Shown here: in pieces, positions 18,133-26,626 of the stretch
Layout of the letters: the number at the start of each line of letters is the position of its first letter
Position numbering within the stretch: position 1 is the first letter of the stretch
DNA from: Paenibacillus sp. YPG26
Lineage (GTDB): Bacteria; Bacillota; Bacilli; Paenibacillales; Paenibacillaceae
Length of the DNA stretch: 64,000 bases
Assembly: GCF_023704175.1 (NCBI RefSeq)
Contig: NZ_CP084530.1
Span: 182,501 to 246,500, forward strand
Direction: 5' to 3'
Notes under the pieces: generated by a model
Databases searched by the model: none
Told to the model about the DNA's origin: nothing
What the model saw: only the letters and a program-made list of their open reading frames with translations
Translations under genes and position numbers: made by a program

Positions 18133-19074
18133 ATGAACGTACTTGATATTCGCGGACTTACCAAGAAATTTGGCAATTTCATCGCGGTGGACAATATTTC
18201 CCTTAGCATCAGGGAAGGGGAGATCTTTGGCTTTCTCGGTGCCAATGGAGCCGGGAAAAGCACGACCATCAACATGATCGCCTCGCTGCTGCGTCCTTCA
18301 AGCGGAGAGATCCTCATTCTGGACCGGGACATTGCGAAGCAAAGCCGGTTCGCCAAGATGAATCTGGGAATTGTCCCGCAGGATCTGGCGATCTATGAGG
18401 ATATGACTTCTTATGAGAATGTAAGTTTTTTTGCCGGGCTATATGGACTGAGGGGTACTGAGCTAAAGGACAGAACGGAAGAAGCGCTTCACTTTGTGGG
18501 CCTTGCCGATAAGGCCAGGAATTACCCGAAGGATTTCTCGGGAGGGATGAAGCGCCGCCTGAATATTGCCTGTGCGCTGGCCCATAAGCCCAAGCTGATT
18601 ATTATGGATGAACCTACGGTCGGTATCGATCCTCAATCCCGCAACTATATTCTGAACTCTGTCCGTAAGCTTAATGAGGATGGATGCACCATTATCTACA
18701 CGAGTCACTATATGGAGGAAGTAGAGGAGATCTGCTCACGCATCGCTATTGTGGATCATGGGAAGATCATTGCTGAAGGGACCAAGGAGCAGCTTACCGC
18801 GACCATTACAGATATGAAGGATATCCGGATTGAAGTGAAGTCACTCGGCGATGTGCCAGCAGACCAGCTCCGGTTGATTCCGGGTGTCCGTACCGTCCGG
18901 CTGGATGAGCATGAGCCCGTAATCAGAATTCATAGCGACGCGGCGGTGGACAATTTGAACCGGATATTGAAGGAACTGATTGCGAGCGGGGCAGAGATCC
19001 GTTCGGTTGAAGAGCAGGAGCCGAACCTGGAGACCGTGTTCCTGACATTGACTGGGCGCAACCTGCGGGACTAA
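18133..19074 (+). CDS. ABC exporter ATP-binding protein (DrrA/CcmA type)
   Basis: 313 aa with Walker A GANGAGKST, signature FSGGMKRRLNIA, Walker B LIIMDEP and switch H in Y-T-S-H-Y. A C-terminal ~70-residue extension is typical of ABC-2 drug or polyketide exporters. It starts with ATG after AAGGAGTGA and is followed by two ABC-2 permeases. Probable role: export of a drug, lipid or natural product, controlled by the upstream NarL-type pair. Confidence 0.93.
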   Translation: MNVLDIRGLTKKFGNFIAVDNISLSIREGEIFGFLGANGAGKSTTINMIASLLRPSSGEILILDRDIAKQSRFAKMNLGIVPQDLAIYEDMTSYENVSFFAGLYGLRGTELKDRTEEALHFVGLADKARNYPKDFSGGMKRRLNIACALAHKPKLIIMDEPTVGIDPQSRNYILNSVRKLNEDGCTIIYTSHYMEEVEEICSRIAIVDHGKIIAEGTKEQLTATITDMKDIRIEVKSLGDVPADQLRLIPGVRTVRLDEHEPVIRIHSDAAVDNLNRILKELIASGAEIRSVEEQEPNLETVFLTLTGRNLRD

Positions 19075-19104
19075 TAGGCATGGAGAGGAGGCTGAGCTAA
19101 TCGA

Positions 19105-20244
19105 ATGAATAATATAGTGAGCATAGCGGTTAAGGAAATCAAGCATGATTTCCGGGATAGACGCACTCTGCTGTTCATGCTGGCTTTTCCCATTGTGCTG
19201 ATGCTGATTCTTGGTCTGGCTCTCACGAATGCTTTCAGCAGTAATGTACAGCTGGGTGAGATGAAGGTGCTCGTTAAGAACAGCAGTCATGATGGGCCCT
19301 TGACTGAGGCGTTCAGTGCCTTCACGAAAGAGATGAAGAAGTCGGATATTCATTTCGTGCCTATACAAGAAGGGGTTAACGGAATGGATGAGGTCAGGCA
19401 GAATCGGTATGACGGTTATATGGAGCTTACCAGCTCCGGAATTTCGTTGTACGGCAACAATCTGAGTGCTGTAGAGGGCAATGTGATTGAAGGTATGTTG
19501 AAGGCTTTCACCGATAAATTCAATGCGGTCTCCGCGGTTGCCAAGGTTGAACCGGCCAAGATCCAGCAGGTGTTCGCTCCTGGCGCAGCCGCTGATGGAG
19601 GTTATATCAAAGAGACCTCGATAGATGCGAACCGGCAGCCAGGCTCGATGGATTATTACGCAGTAGCCATGTCGGTCATGATTGGCCTATGGGGGGCGCT
19701 GTCAGCCGGAAGGCTGATTCGAAGCGAGATTGTGCAGGGTACGGCTCAGCGTCTTATCGCCTCTCCTGTGCGGCGCAGTGAGCTGTTCGCGGGTAAGGTG
19801 CTCGGCAGCATTGTGCAGAACTTTTTGTGCGTGCTGGTTGTCGTATTGTTCAGTAAATACGCTTTCGGGGCGTACTGGGGAGAGCACCTGGGCATTGCAC
19901 TGATTATTCTGTTATCCGAAGTTATCATGTCTGTCAGTCTTGGACTTGGAGTGAGTTACTTGCTTAATGGAAAAGCGACTGCCGGTGTCCTGATGATGTT
20001 CGTGCAGCTGGCTTCTTTCTTCGGGGGTGCCTACTTCCCTGTCAGTGCTTCCGGCAGCGATGTGACAAGTTACCTTGTCTATCTGTCTCCCATCCGCTGG
20101 GCTAATCAGGCTCTGACAGAGCTGATCTATGAGCAGGGTTCGGTCTTCTCGGCCGCAGGGCCTGCCATCAGTCTTAATATGGGTCTGGCTGTGTTGATGC
20201 TGGCCCTGTCAGCGGTATTTATGCGGCGTAAGGAGGGATTGTAA
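19105..20244 (+). CDS. ABC-2 family permease (first subunit)
   Basis: 379 aa: an N-terminal helix (~20-42), a ~150-residue extracytoplasmic domain, then five helices (~185-375), the YhgE/LinJ-like ABC-2 membrane layout. The extracytoplasmic part is hydrophilic and without cysteines. It likely forms a heterodimer with the next gene, which starts two bases after its stop. Confidence 0.9.
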   Translation: MNNIVSIAVKEIKHDFRDRRTLLFMLAFPIVLMLILGLALTNAFSSNVQLGEMKVLVKNSSHDGPLTEAFSAFTKEMKKSDIHFVPIQEGVNGMDEVRQNRYDGYMELTSSGISLYGNNLSAVEGNVIEGMLKAFTDKFNAVSAVAKVEPAKIQQVFAPGAAADGGYIKETSIDANRQPGSMDYYAVAMSVMIGLWGALSAGRLIRSEIVQGTAQRLIASPVRRSELFAGKVLGSIVQNFLCVLVVVLFSKYAFGAYWGEHLGIALIILLSEVIMSVSLGLGVSYLLNGKATAGVLMMFVQLASFFGGAYFPVSASGSDVTSYLVYLSPIRWANQALTELIYEQGSVFSAAGPAISLNMGLAVLMLALSAVFMRRKEGL

Positions 20245-20245
20245 G

Positions 20246-21397
20246 ATGTGGAGAGATATTGTGTGGCTACTGCTTAGCACGTTGAAGAGAACATTCCGAA
20301 GACGGGTGAATTGGCTGCTGTTCTTCGGCCTTCCTGTAGCGGGAATTCTGATCTCGACCCTGATGTACGGAGGATCGGGCCAGAATGTGCTTCGCATTGG
20401 GATTGTGAATGAAGACAGCGGGCAGCGCATCGCGGCAGATACGGTTCAAATGGTGAAGGGGCTGAACCATATCAAGGTTGTGCAGGTGAGCGAGAGCGGG
20501 TTGAGGAGCGAGCTTGCCGCCGGCAGCCTGGATACAGGGATTATTCTGGGCTCGGGTTATTCACAAAGTATACGTGGCGGCAGTCCCGATCATATTACCA
20601 TCCAGTCGGTAAAAGGAGCTTCTGTAACAGCTTATGTCAAAGCTATGCTCAATCAATATATCGACAATGTATCTTCAATCAGCAGAATAGCGGGCAAGGA
20701 CTCCGGGAAGTTCGAGCAGCTCTATGCCGCGTTTCAGTCTGCGGAGTTCAAGCTTACAGCCAGCACGGTTCCGGATACCTCAAGCACCAAGCGAATGTCC
20801 TATCAATCGATTGGCTTCCTGATCATGTTCATGATGAACTCGGCGGTCGGCTTATCCGAGATCATTCTGCTCAACCGCGAGAATCGGACCTATTTCCGGA
20901 TCCTGTCTTCTCCAATCAGCTCAAGAACCTATGTGATCTCGAATATTCTGGTCAATCTGTGCGTCATGCTGGCTCAGATTGTCGTAGCTGTATTCTTCCT
21001 GACTTATGTGTTCAAGTTAAGTGCCGGTATCCGTGTGGAATCTCTGCTGGTTATCCTGGGATTGTTCTCCCTGGTCTCGGTGGGAATCTCCCTGGTGGTC
21101 ATAGCCTTCTCCAAGAACAGCGCCTCGGCGGGCGCGCTGCAGAATTTCATTGTAACCCCGACCTGCCTGCTCTCCGGCTGCTTCATTCCGCTTGAGATTA
21201 TGCCAAATGCGGTTCGCCGGATCGCGGATTTCCTGCCCCAGAACTGGGTGCTTGAATCGATCGAGAAGCTCCAGACGGGTGCGGCACTAACTAGTGTCTG
21301 GTTCAATATGGTCCTCCTTCTGGCCTTTGCGGTGCTGTTCTTCCTGGTTGCCAGCTACAAGTTTGGACGGAATAACGATACACGGAACTTTGTATAG
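20246..21397 (+). CDS. ABC-2 family permease (second subunit)
   Basis: 383 aa with the same layout as the preceding permease: helix at ~22-42, outer domain to ~180, then about five helices. The ribosome site AAGGAGGG lies inside the end of the upstream gene. Sequence similarity to its partner is low, so this is an old duplication or separate recruitment. It completes a three-gene exporter. Confidence 0.9.
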   Translation: MWRDIVWLLLSTLKRTFRRRVNWLLFFGLPVAGILISTLMYGGSGQNVLRIGIVNEDSGQRIAADTVQMVKGLNHIKVVQVSESGLRSELAAGSLDTGIILGSGYSQSIRGGSPDHITIQSVKGASVTAYVKAMLNQYIDNVSSISRIAGKDSGKFEQLYAAFQSAEFKLTASTVPDTSSTKRMSYQSIGFLIMFMMNSAVGLSEIILLNRENRTYFRILSSPISSRTYVISNILVNLCVMLAQIVVAVFFLTYVFKLSAGIRVESLLVILGLFSLVSVGISLVVIAFSKNSASAGALQNFIVTPTCLLSGCFIPLEIMPNAVRRIADFLPQNWVLESIEKLQTGAALTSVWFNMVLLLAFAVLFFLVASYKFGRNNDTRNFV

Positions 21398-21448
21398 AAG
21401 ATGGAAGTGGAAGCGGAATTCATCCTGAACTAGTAACTAATAATAATG

Positions 21449-21486
21449 CGATAACCTCAGGCTCTTTGCGGCTTGGGGTTATTTTC
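21449..21486 (+). terminator. Probable terminator of the ABC-2 exporter operon
   Basis: ATAACCTCAGGC pairs imperfectly (with G-U pairs) with GCTTGGGGTTAT, followed by a T run. Confidence 0.6.
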
Positions 21487-21556
21487 GCATATCCAGGTGT
21501 GAAATTCCCTCTAGCAGAGTGGGGTGGGAAGGTCTGCAAATTAAACACAGGGTGAC

Positions 21557-21585
21557 TTTGGCGCGCGCCCATTTTATTGTATAAT
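21557..21585 (+). promoter_or_regulatory. Candidate promoter of prs
   Basis: A consensus TATAAT -10 (21580-21585) is preceded at 17 bases by a weak TTTGGC. The prs start codon is 67 bases downstream. Confidence 0.45.
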
Positions 21586-21651
21586 TACTTTTAGAAAGCG
21601 AATACACGTGACTGGTATCTAAGACAGCTGCAAGTTAAAGAGGAGGTTCTT

Positions 21652-22599
21652 ATGCACAGCAGGCTGCAAATTTTTAGCGGATCATCCAATCCGAAGCTGG
21701 CGGCACAGATTTGTGAGCGGCTTGGCGTACAATTAGGCAAAATCAAGCTCTCCCGGTTCAAAAGTGGCGAGGTCTATGTTCACTATGAGGAGAGCATCCG
21801 GAATTCGGATGTCTTCATTGTACAGTCGCTGTCCCATCCGATTAACGAGCTGTTCGTAGAACTGCTGGTTATGATTGATGCAGCCAAACGGGCATCCGCC
21901 CGGACGATCAGCATTATTATGCCTTACTACGGATATGCCCGTCAGGAGCGCAAGTCCGCACCCCGGGAACCGATCTCGGCCAAAATGGTAGCAGATGTGC
22001 TGACAACCGCAGGTGCCACCCGTGTCGTGACGATTGACCTTCATGCTCCTGCCATACAAGGGTTCTTCAATATCCCGGTGGATCATCTGACTACCCTGGA
22101 TGTTATGACTTCTTATCTGAAATCCAAAGCGATCCCGAATCCGGTCGTGGTCTCCCCGGATGCCGGACGCGCTTCCATGGCGGAGAAGCTGGCGAGCGGG
22201 CTGGATGCTCCTTTTGCCATGATGATCAAGAAGAGACCCGCGCATAATCAGTCGGTCATCACGCATGTCATCGGGGATGTCAAAGGTTATACTCCAATCA
22301 TCATTGAAGATCTGATCGATACGGGATCAACCATTGTCAATGTGGTGGAGGGACTGAAGGAGCGCGGTGCAGAGGATGCGTACATCTGTGCGAGCCATGG
22401 GTTGTTCTCGGATAACGGGATGAAGCGGCTGGAGCATCCAAATATTCGGGAAGTGGTCGTTACGGATTCTATTGCCCTGCCGGAGGTGCATCCTGAGGGA
22501 TTCAAGGTGCTGTCTGTTGCGCCCATGCTGTCACAAGCCATTCAGATTATACTCGATGGCGGCTCTATTGCCACCTTGTTCAAGGACCGCGGGATATAA
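21652..22599 (+). CDS. prs: Ribose-phosphate pyrophosphokinase (PRPP synthetase)
   Basis: Prs makes PRPP from ribose-5-phosphate and ATP, feeding histidine, purine, pyrimidine and NAD synthesis. Class I features are visible: Y-G-Y-A-R-Q-E-R-K (~100), metal/ATP His in T-I-D-L-H-A, P-D-A-G-R-A-S, and the PRPP loop E-D-L-I-D-T-G-S-T. 315 aa; ATG after GAGGAGG. The B. subtilis housekeeping prs is next to glmU, so this copy, close to the his operon, may be a paralogue. That cannot be settled from this window. Confidence 0.95.
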   Translation: MHSRLQIFSGSSNPKLAAQICERLGVQLGKIKLSRFKSGEVYVHYEESIRNSDVFIVQSLSHPINELFVELLVMIDAAKRASARTISIIMPYYGYARQERKSAPREPISAKMVADVLTTAGATRVVTIDLHAPAIQGFFNIPVDHLTTLDVMTSYLKSKAIPNPVVVSPDAGRASMAEKLASGLDAPFAMMIKKRPAHNQSVITHVIGDVKGYTPIIIEDLIDTGSTIVNVVEGLKERGAEDAYICASHGLFSDNGMKRLEHPNIREVVVTDSIALPEVHPEGFKVLSVAPMLSQAIQIILDGGSIATLFKDRGI

Positions 22600-22694
22600 T
22601 ATATCCGGCGTTTTCTTTTACCATGGGACGAAAGGCCTCTCTATGTTATAATATCTGAGAGACTTTTTAGGGATATTAGAAGGAGGTGCCTTGC

Positions 22695-24422
22695 TTGAAA
22701 GAGAAAAAACAGCACAACGGCGGTGTGCCCCGTAAAGTGGTGCCCATCCGCATGGATGCGGGCTTTTTCTTTGAGAGAGCCGTCTCTTCACTGGACCGCT
22801 ATCATTACGACAAGGCATTGAAATATTTTCGCAAGGCTGTCGAATATGAACCGGAGAATCCGGTGAATCATTGCAATATGGCGGGTATATTGTCCGAGAT
22901 GGGGGATTATGAAGGCTCCAACGCCGTGCTTTCCTCCATTCTGGAGAAGGTCGATCCTGCCATGACGGAGTGTTATTTCTATCTAGCGAACAATTACGCC
23001 AATATGGAGCAATTCGAAGCGGCTGAAGAAGCGCTTGTCACATATTTAGAGCAGGATGTCAGCGGTCAGTTCCTGACTGAGGCGGAAGAAATGATGGAAC
23101 TGCTGCATTATGAACTGGAACGGCCGATGAAGCTGAGTTCCATTAAGTCACGGGAAGGCATGGTAGAGCACGAAAGTGCCCGCGCCCTGCTGGAAGAGGG
23201 AAAGTTCACCCAGGCTGTGAAGCTGCTGGAGGATATCCTGAGCAAGAATCCTGATTTCCTGGCTGCCCGTAACAATCTGGCTTTGGCCTACTATTACCTC
23301 GGTCTATTCAATAAAGCGCAGGGTACGATCGATGAGGTTCTGGAGCGTGAGCCGGGCAATCTGCATGGCCTGTGCAATCTGGCCATCTTCTATCAGCACC
23401 AGGGGGATGAGAAGCTTCTGGCTGAGCTGACGGGTCAGCTGCGCAACATTGTGCCTTTTCATCAGGAGCATGTATTCAAGCTTGCAACAACCATGGGTAT
23501 TCTCGGGGAGCATGAGTCGGCTTACGGGCATTTCAAGCGGCTGATCAAGGATGAGGAGCTGAACTTCGATCCTTGTCTGTTCCATTACGCCGCGGTAGCT
23601 TCATATAATACCGGCCGCTATGCAGAGGCCCGGAAATATTGGCAGCAGGTACAGAAGCTGGACCCGGCTGTCGAGATTCCCCGCTTCTATCTGAGCCGGC
23701 TTGATGCACTGCATGAGAGCGGAGCACACTTCCAGGCCAGCTATCATTACCATCTTCCTTTTGAAGAGCAGTTCAAGCTGTGGGAGAAGCAGGATACGGG
23801 AATACCCTCGGGGCTGAAGGAAGATCCGCTGATCCGCTCATCGTTCTTCTGGGCACTCCGGCATGGGGATGCCAGAACCAAGCTGCAGGTTATCCAGGCA
23901 TTCGGCAGTATTGGAGACCTGGAGGTCATTGAAGCGCTCCGGGCTTTCCTGATGGAGCCAGATGAAGAGAAATATCTGAAGAATATCGCGCTGTTCGTAC
24001 TGCGAAGTCTGGGTGTGAAAGAGAGCATTCCAGTCCGTGATCAGGAAGGCATCAGCATGGCTGATCCGCAGGTGATCTCATCCGGACTTCCAGTGTGGGA
24101 TGACCGCTGGCAGGCTGTCATTGATATAGCGGCACAGAACATGGATACCCGATACAACCTCCTGCAGCGGTATGATCTTGAGATTCTATGGATTGAGTTC
24201 CTGAGCCGTCAATATCCGAAGACACCGGTGATCACCACGGCGGCAGGCTGGGCAGCAGCGCTTGAATACCTGACAGCCAAGATGCACCGCCGGGCTATCA
24301 CCTATGAAGAGGTGGCGCGCCGCTACGGAGTGTCGGTGTCCACAGCGAGTAAGTATGCGCGCCGCGTTGATGAAGTATGCGGCATCAAAGAGAAGATGAA
24401 TGTCATTTTTCCTTCGGTCTAA
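22695..24422 (+). CDS. yvcD: TPR repeat protein with C-terminal HTH-like segment (YvcD-like)
   Basis: A 575-aa soluble protein. TPR helix pairs are evident at ~25-130 (A-L-K-Y-F-R-K-A-V-E-Y-E-P-E-N-P), ~150-235 and ~300-345. A region with HEAT-like character follows. The end has R-A-I-T-Y-E-E-V-A-R-R-Y-G-V-S-V-S-T-A-S-K-Y, which looks like a helix-turn-helix. The TTG at 22695 is six bases after AGGAGGTG; the GTG at 22686 is part of that site. Position next to trxB matches B. subtilis yvcD, whose function is not established. Confidence 0.85.
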   Translation: MKEKKQHNGGVPRKVVPIRMDAGFFFERAVSSLDRYHYDKALKYFRKAVEYEPENPVNHCNMAGILSEMGDYEGSNAVLSSILEKVDPAMTECYFYLANNYANMEQFEAAEEALVTYLEQDVSGQFLTEAEEMMELLHYELERPMKLSSIKSREGMVEHESARALLEEGKFTQAVKLLEDILSKNPDFLAARNNLALAYYYLGLFNKAQGTIDEVLEREPGNLHGLCNLAIFYQHQGDEKLLAELTGQLRNIVPFHQEHVFKLATTMGILGEHESAYGHFKRLIKDEELNFDPCLFHYAAVASYNTGRYAEARKYWQQVQKLDPAVEIPRFYLSRLDALHESGAHFQASYHYHLPFEEQFKLWEKQDTGIPSGLKEDPLIRSSFFWALRHGDARTKLQVIQAFGSIGDLEVIEALRAFLMEPDEEKYLKNIALFVLRSLGVKESIPVRDQEGISMADPQVISSGLPVWDDRWQAVIDIAAQNMDTRYNLLQRYDLEILWIEFLSRQYPKTPVITTAAGWAAALEYLTAKMHRRAITYEEVARRYGVSVSTASKYARRVDEVCGIKEKMNVIFPSV

Positions 24423-24553
24423 TCCATTTTTATATACATGATATAAGTTAGTATAACGGCATGTGGAATAAGGTCTTATGTTTATGCTATATATGCAAAA
24501 GGGTATAAGATTAGTTGAAGCAGGAGAAACCAATTCCAAGGAGGTTATCCATA

Positions 24554-25510
24554 ATGTATAAATCAATCGTGATCGGAACCGGACCTTCCGGCTTGACGGC
24601 CGCTATCTATCTGGCCCGCGCCAACCTGAGCCCGCTTGTCATTGAAGGCCTTGAGCCTGGGGGTCAGCTTACAACGACTACCGAAGTGGAGAACTTCCCG
24701 GGGTTTCCGCAGGGAATACTTGGACCTGAGCTTATGGACAACATGCGTAAGCAGGCGGAACGCTTCGGCGCTGAATTCAGGAACGGCTGGGTGGAGGAAG
24801 TGGATTTCTCCAAGCGGCCATTCAAGATCAAGATTGCGGACCAGACGGAGACACTTGAAGCCGAGACCGTAATCATCTCGACCGGCGCATCGGCGAGATA
24901 CCTTGGAATTCCAGGCGAACAGGAGAATGTCGGACGCGGAGTGAGCACCTGCGCCACATGTGACGGCTTCTTCTTCCGCGGGAAGAAGATTATTGTGGTC
25001 GGCGGCGGTGACTCCGCCATGGAGGAAGCGAGCTTCCTGACCCGATTCGCCTCGGAGGTTACCCTTGTGCACCGCCGCGATGAGCTTCGCGCGTCGAAGA
25101 TCATGCAGGACCGGGCCCGGGACAACGAGAAGGTGAAGTGGGCGCTTAACCGCACTCCGCTTGAAGTGGTCACGGACGAGAAGGGTGTTCGCGGACTGAA
25201 GGTGCGTAACAATGAGGCCGGCCAGGAAGAGATCGTAGAAGCGGATGGCGTGTTCGTGGCAATTGGACACACCCCGAATACGAAGTTCCTTGGCAGCCAG
25301 ATTGAGACTGACGAGCACGGTTACATTGTGGTTAAGCCGGGAACAACCGAGACGAACATTCCAGGCGTGTTCGCCTGCGGGGATGTGCAGGATACGAAGT
25401 ACCGCCAGGCGATTACAGCCGCAGGCTCGGGCTGTATGGCCGCGATGGACTGCGAGAAGTTCCTTGAGGGCGCCATGGTGCACGACTGGAGCGAGACCCT
25501 GGATCAGTAA
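24554..25510 (+). CDS. trxB: Thioredoxin-disulfide reductase
   Basis: TrxB transfers electrons from NADPH via FAD to thioredoxin. FAD-binding [16 protein letters not shown] is at 8-23, the redox-active Cys pair C133-A-T-C136, NADPH-binding [10 protein letters not shown] follows, and the C-terminal FAD motif is near V-F-A-C-G-D-V. I start at the ATG at 24554, after AAGGAGG; an open frame further upstream has no site. 318 aa is normal. A short decayed copy of part of this gene family lies about 100 bases downstream. Confidence 0.97.
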   Translation: MYKSIVIGTGPSGLTAAIYLARANLSPLVIEGLEPGGQLTTTTEVENFPGFPQGILGPELMDNMRKQAERFGAEFRNGWVEEVDFSKRPFKIKIADQTETLEAETVIISTGASARYLGIPGEQENVGRGVSTCATCDGFFFRGKKIIVVGGGDSAMEEASFLTRFASEVTLVHRRDELRASKIMQDRARDNEKVKWALNRTPLEVVTDEKGVRGLKVRNNEAGQEEIVEADGVFVAIGHTPNTKFLGSQIETDEHGYIVVKPGTTETNIPGVFACGDVQDTKYRQAITAAGSGCMAAMDCEKFLEGAMVHDWSETLDQ

Positions 25511-25524
25511 GATTATCTATATAG

Positions 25525-25561
25525 AGAGACCCTGTACCTTGGTAAGGTGCAGGGTCTCTTT
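25525..25561 (+). terminator. Terminator of trxB
   Basis: AGAGACCCTG and CAGGGTCTCT form a 10-bp stem with an inner ACCTT/AAGGT pairing, followed by TTTG. Confidence 0.85.
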
Positions 25562-25605
25562 GTCATGATGCCAGGCCATATGGCATTCTTTCACTAATTG
25601 AAGTT

Positions 25606-25650
25606 ATCTGCTTGGCCCGTGCTAACCTTAGCCCGCTGCTTATTAAAGGC
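25606..25650 (+). pseudogene. Remnant of a trxB-like gene (15 codons)
   Basis: Read in frame, these 45 bases give [15 protein letters not shown]. This matches TrxB residues 18-32 (24605-24649) at 12 of 15 residues and 35 of 45 bases. Half the differences are synonymous, so the copy evolved as coding sequence before it was lost. The frame continues without clear similarity to a TGA near 25715, inside the convergent ridA. No ribosome site or FAD P-loop remains. Confidence 0.7.
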
Positions 25651-25690
25651 AGCCAGGCACCAGCTGTTGCGGAGGGCGGGGGATACCGGG

Positions 25691-26074
25691 TTAATCTGTA
25701 TGCGCGATCGCACTGACTTCAATCAGCTGCTCGGGATAAGCAAGATAGGTTACACCGATAAGGCTTCCCGCAGGCCGATGATCTCCCACGTATTCCTTGA
25801 ACAGCCGAACTACGGGCTCGAAGTGCTCCTGCGGGTTCGTTAGATAGACCTCCACATAAGCAAGGTTCGATTTCGTTACATTAAATTCAGCCAGCACACG
25901 GTCGAGATTGTCCAGCGTATGACGGATCTGTGCCTCGATATCGCCTTCACCTACGAAGGTACCCTCCTTATCGTGGGAGAACTGCCCCGATATGTAGATC
26001 GTGCCGTTCACACTGTAACCTTGGGTAATACCATGATCCCACAGATTGTGGTTGTATGTTTTAACTAAGCTCAT
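25691..26074 (-). CDS. RidA family protein (reactive enamine/imine deaminase-like)
   Basis: About 127 aa of the YjgF/YER057c/UK114 fold. Characteristic parts are I-Y-I-S-G-Q-F-S-H-D near residue 25, Q-I-R-H-T-L-D-N-L-D-R-V-L, and the C-terminal R-P-A-G-S-L-I-G-V block with I-E-V-S-A-I-A. I start at the ATG at 26074, nine bases after AAGGA; an ATG at 26083 would overlap that site. It is divergent from an HxlR regulator that probably controls it. Whether it is a true RidA or another subfamily is not certain. Confidence 0.88.
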   Translation of the reverse strand: MSLVKTYNHNLWDHGITQGYSVNGTIYISGQFSHDKEGTFVGEGDIEAQIRHTLDNLDRVLAEFNVTKSNLAYVEVYLTNPQEHFEPVVRLFKEYVGDHRPAGSLIGVTYLAYPEQLIEVSAIAHTD

Positions 26075-26131
26075 GTTCACCATTCCTTTACTTCAAAGTA
26101 AGGTTAGTATAAACTGGGCTCAAATAAAGCG

Positions 26132-26162
26132 GTAGTACGCACTATTTTGATAGATACTACCC
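26132..26162 (+). promoter_or_regulatory. Palindrome in the ridA-hxlR intergenic region, likely HxlR operator
   Basis: GGTAGTA (26132-ish) and TACTACC (26156-26162) are perfect inverted arms with a TAGATA-rich centre. It sits between two divergent genes, just ahead of the regulator's ribosome site, a usual place for an HxlR-type dimer site. Confidence 0.55.
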
Positions 26163-26179
26163 GAAAGGATAGTGTTAAT

Positions 26180-26530
26180 ATGAGTATGGCCGAATTTAAA
26201 GGTAAAGTTAAAAACATTCAGGATACCCCATTTGGTTACACCCTATCTGTGATTGGGGGAAAGTGGAAGATGGTCATCATGTACCTTTTGGCAGAAGGGC
26301 AAACCGTCCGATTCAATGATCTCAAGAGACAGATCGGCGCAATTACATATAAGACACTCAGTTCACAGCTTAAAGAGCTGGAAGCGGACGGTATGGTGAT
26401 CCGGACAGAATATCCCCAGATTCCTCCCAAAGTCGAGTACAGCCTTACAGACAAAGCGATGAATCTTCTACCTGTGTTGGAAGGGCTTTGTGAGTGGGGG
26501 GTAAAGTACAGTAATATAGGCCCCCGCTAA
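26180..26530 (+). CDS. HxlR-family winged-helix transcriptional regulator
   Basis: 116 aa with the family pattern: T-P-F-G-Y-T-L-S-V-I-G-G-K-W-K (helix 1), then L-K-R-Q-I-G-A-I-T-Y-K-T-L-S-S-Q-L-K-E-L (recognition helix) and a wing ending V-E-Y-S-L-T-D-K-A. HxlR members often sense aldehydes, quinones or redox state. No conserved Cys is present near the N-terminus, so a thiol switch is unlikely. The ATG at 26180 follows AAAGGA. Confidence 0.92.
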   Translation: MSMAEFKGKVKNIQDTPFGYTLSVIGGKWKMVIMYLLAEGQTVRFNDLKRQIGAITYKTLSSQLKELEADGMVIRTEYPQIPPKVEYSLTDKAMNLLPVLEGLCEWGVKYSNIGPR

Positions 26531-26550
26531 CGCAGCGTATAATTTAAATA

Positions 26551-26585
26551 GCCAAGGCCGTAGTCTTCTGACTACGGCCTTGGCT
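26551..26585. terminator. Bidirectional terminator
   Basis: A perfect 15-bp stem (GCCAAGGCCGTAGTC / GACTACGGCCTTGGC) with a TTCT loop lies between convergent hxlR and the serine hydrolase gene. A- and T-rich flanks allow use from both sides. Confidence 0.85.
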
Positions 26586-26626
26586 AGAATTGCTTAGCTA
26601 TTTAATTGACTGTTGCGGTCGCTGAT

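Noticed and set aside
25598..25843. Plus-strand 81-codon frame downstream of trxB
   Set aside because: It is out of frame with the trxB-like remnant and runs antisense into the well-supported ridA-like gene.
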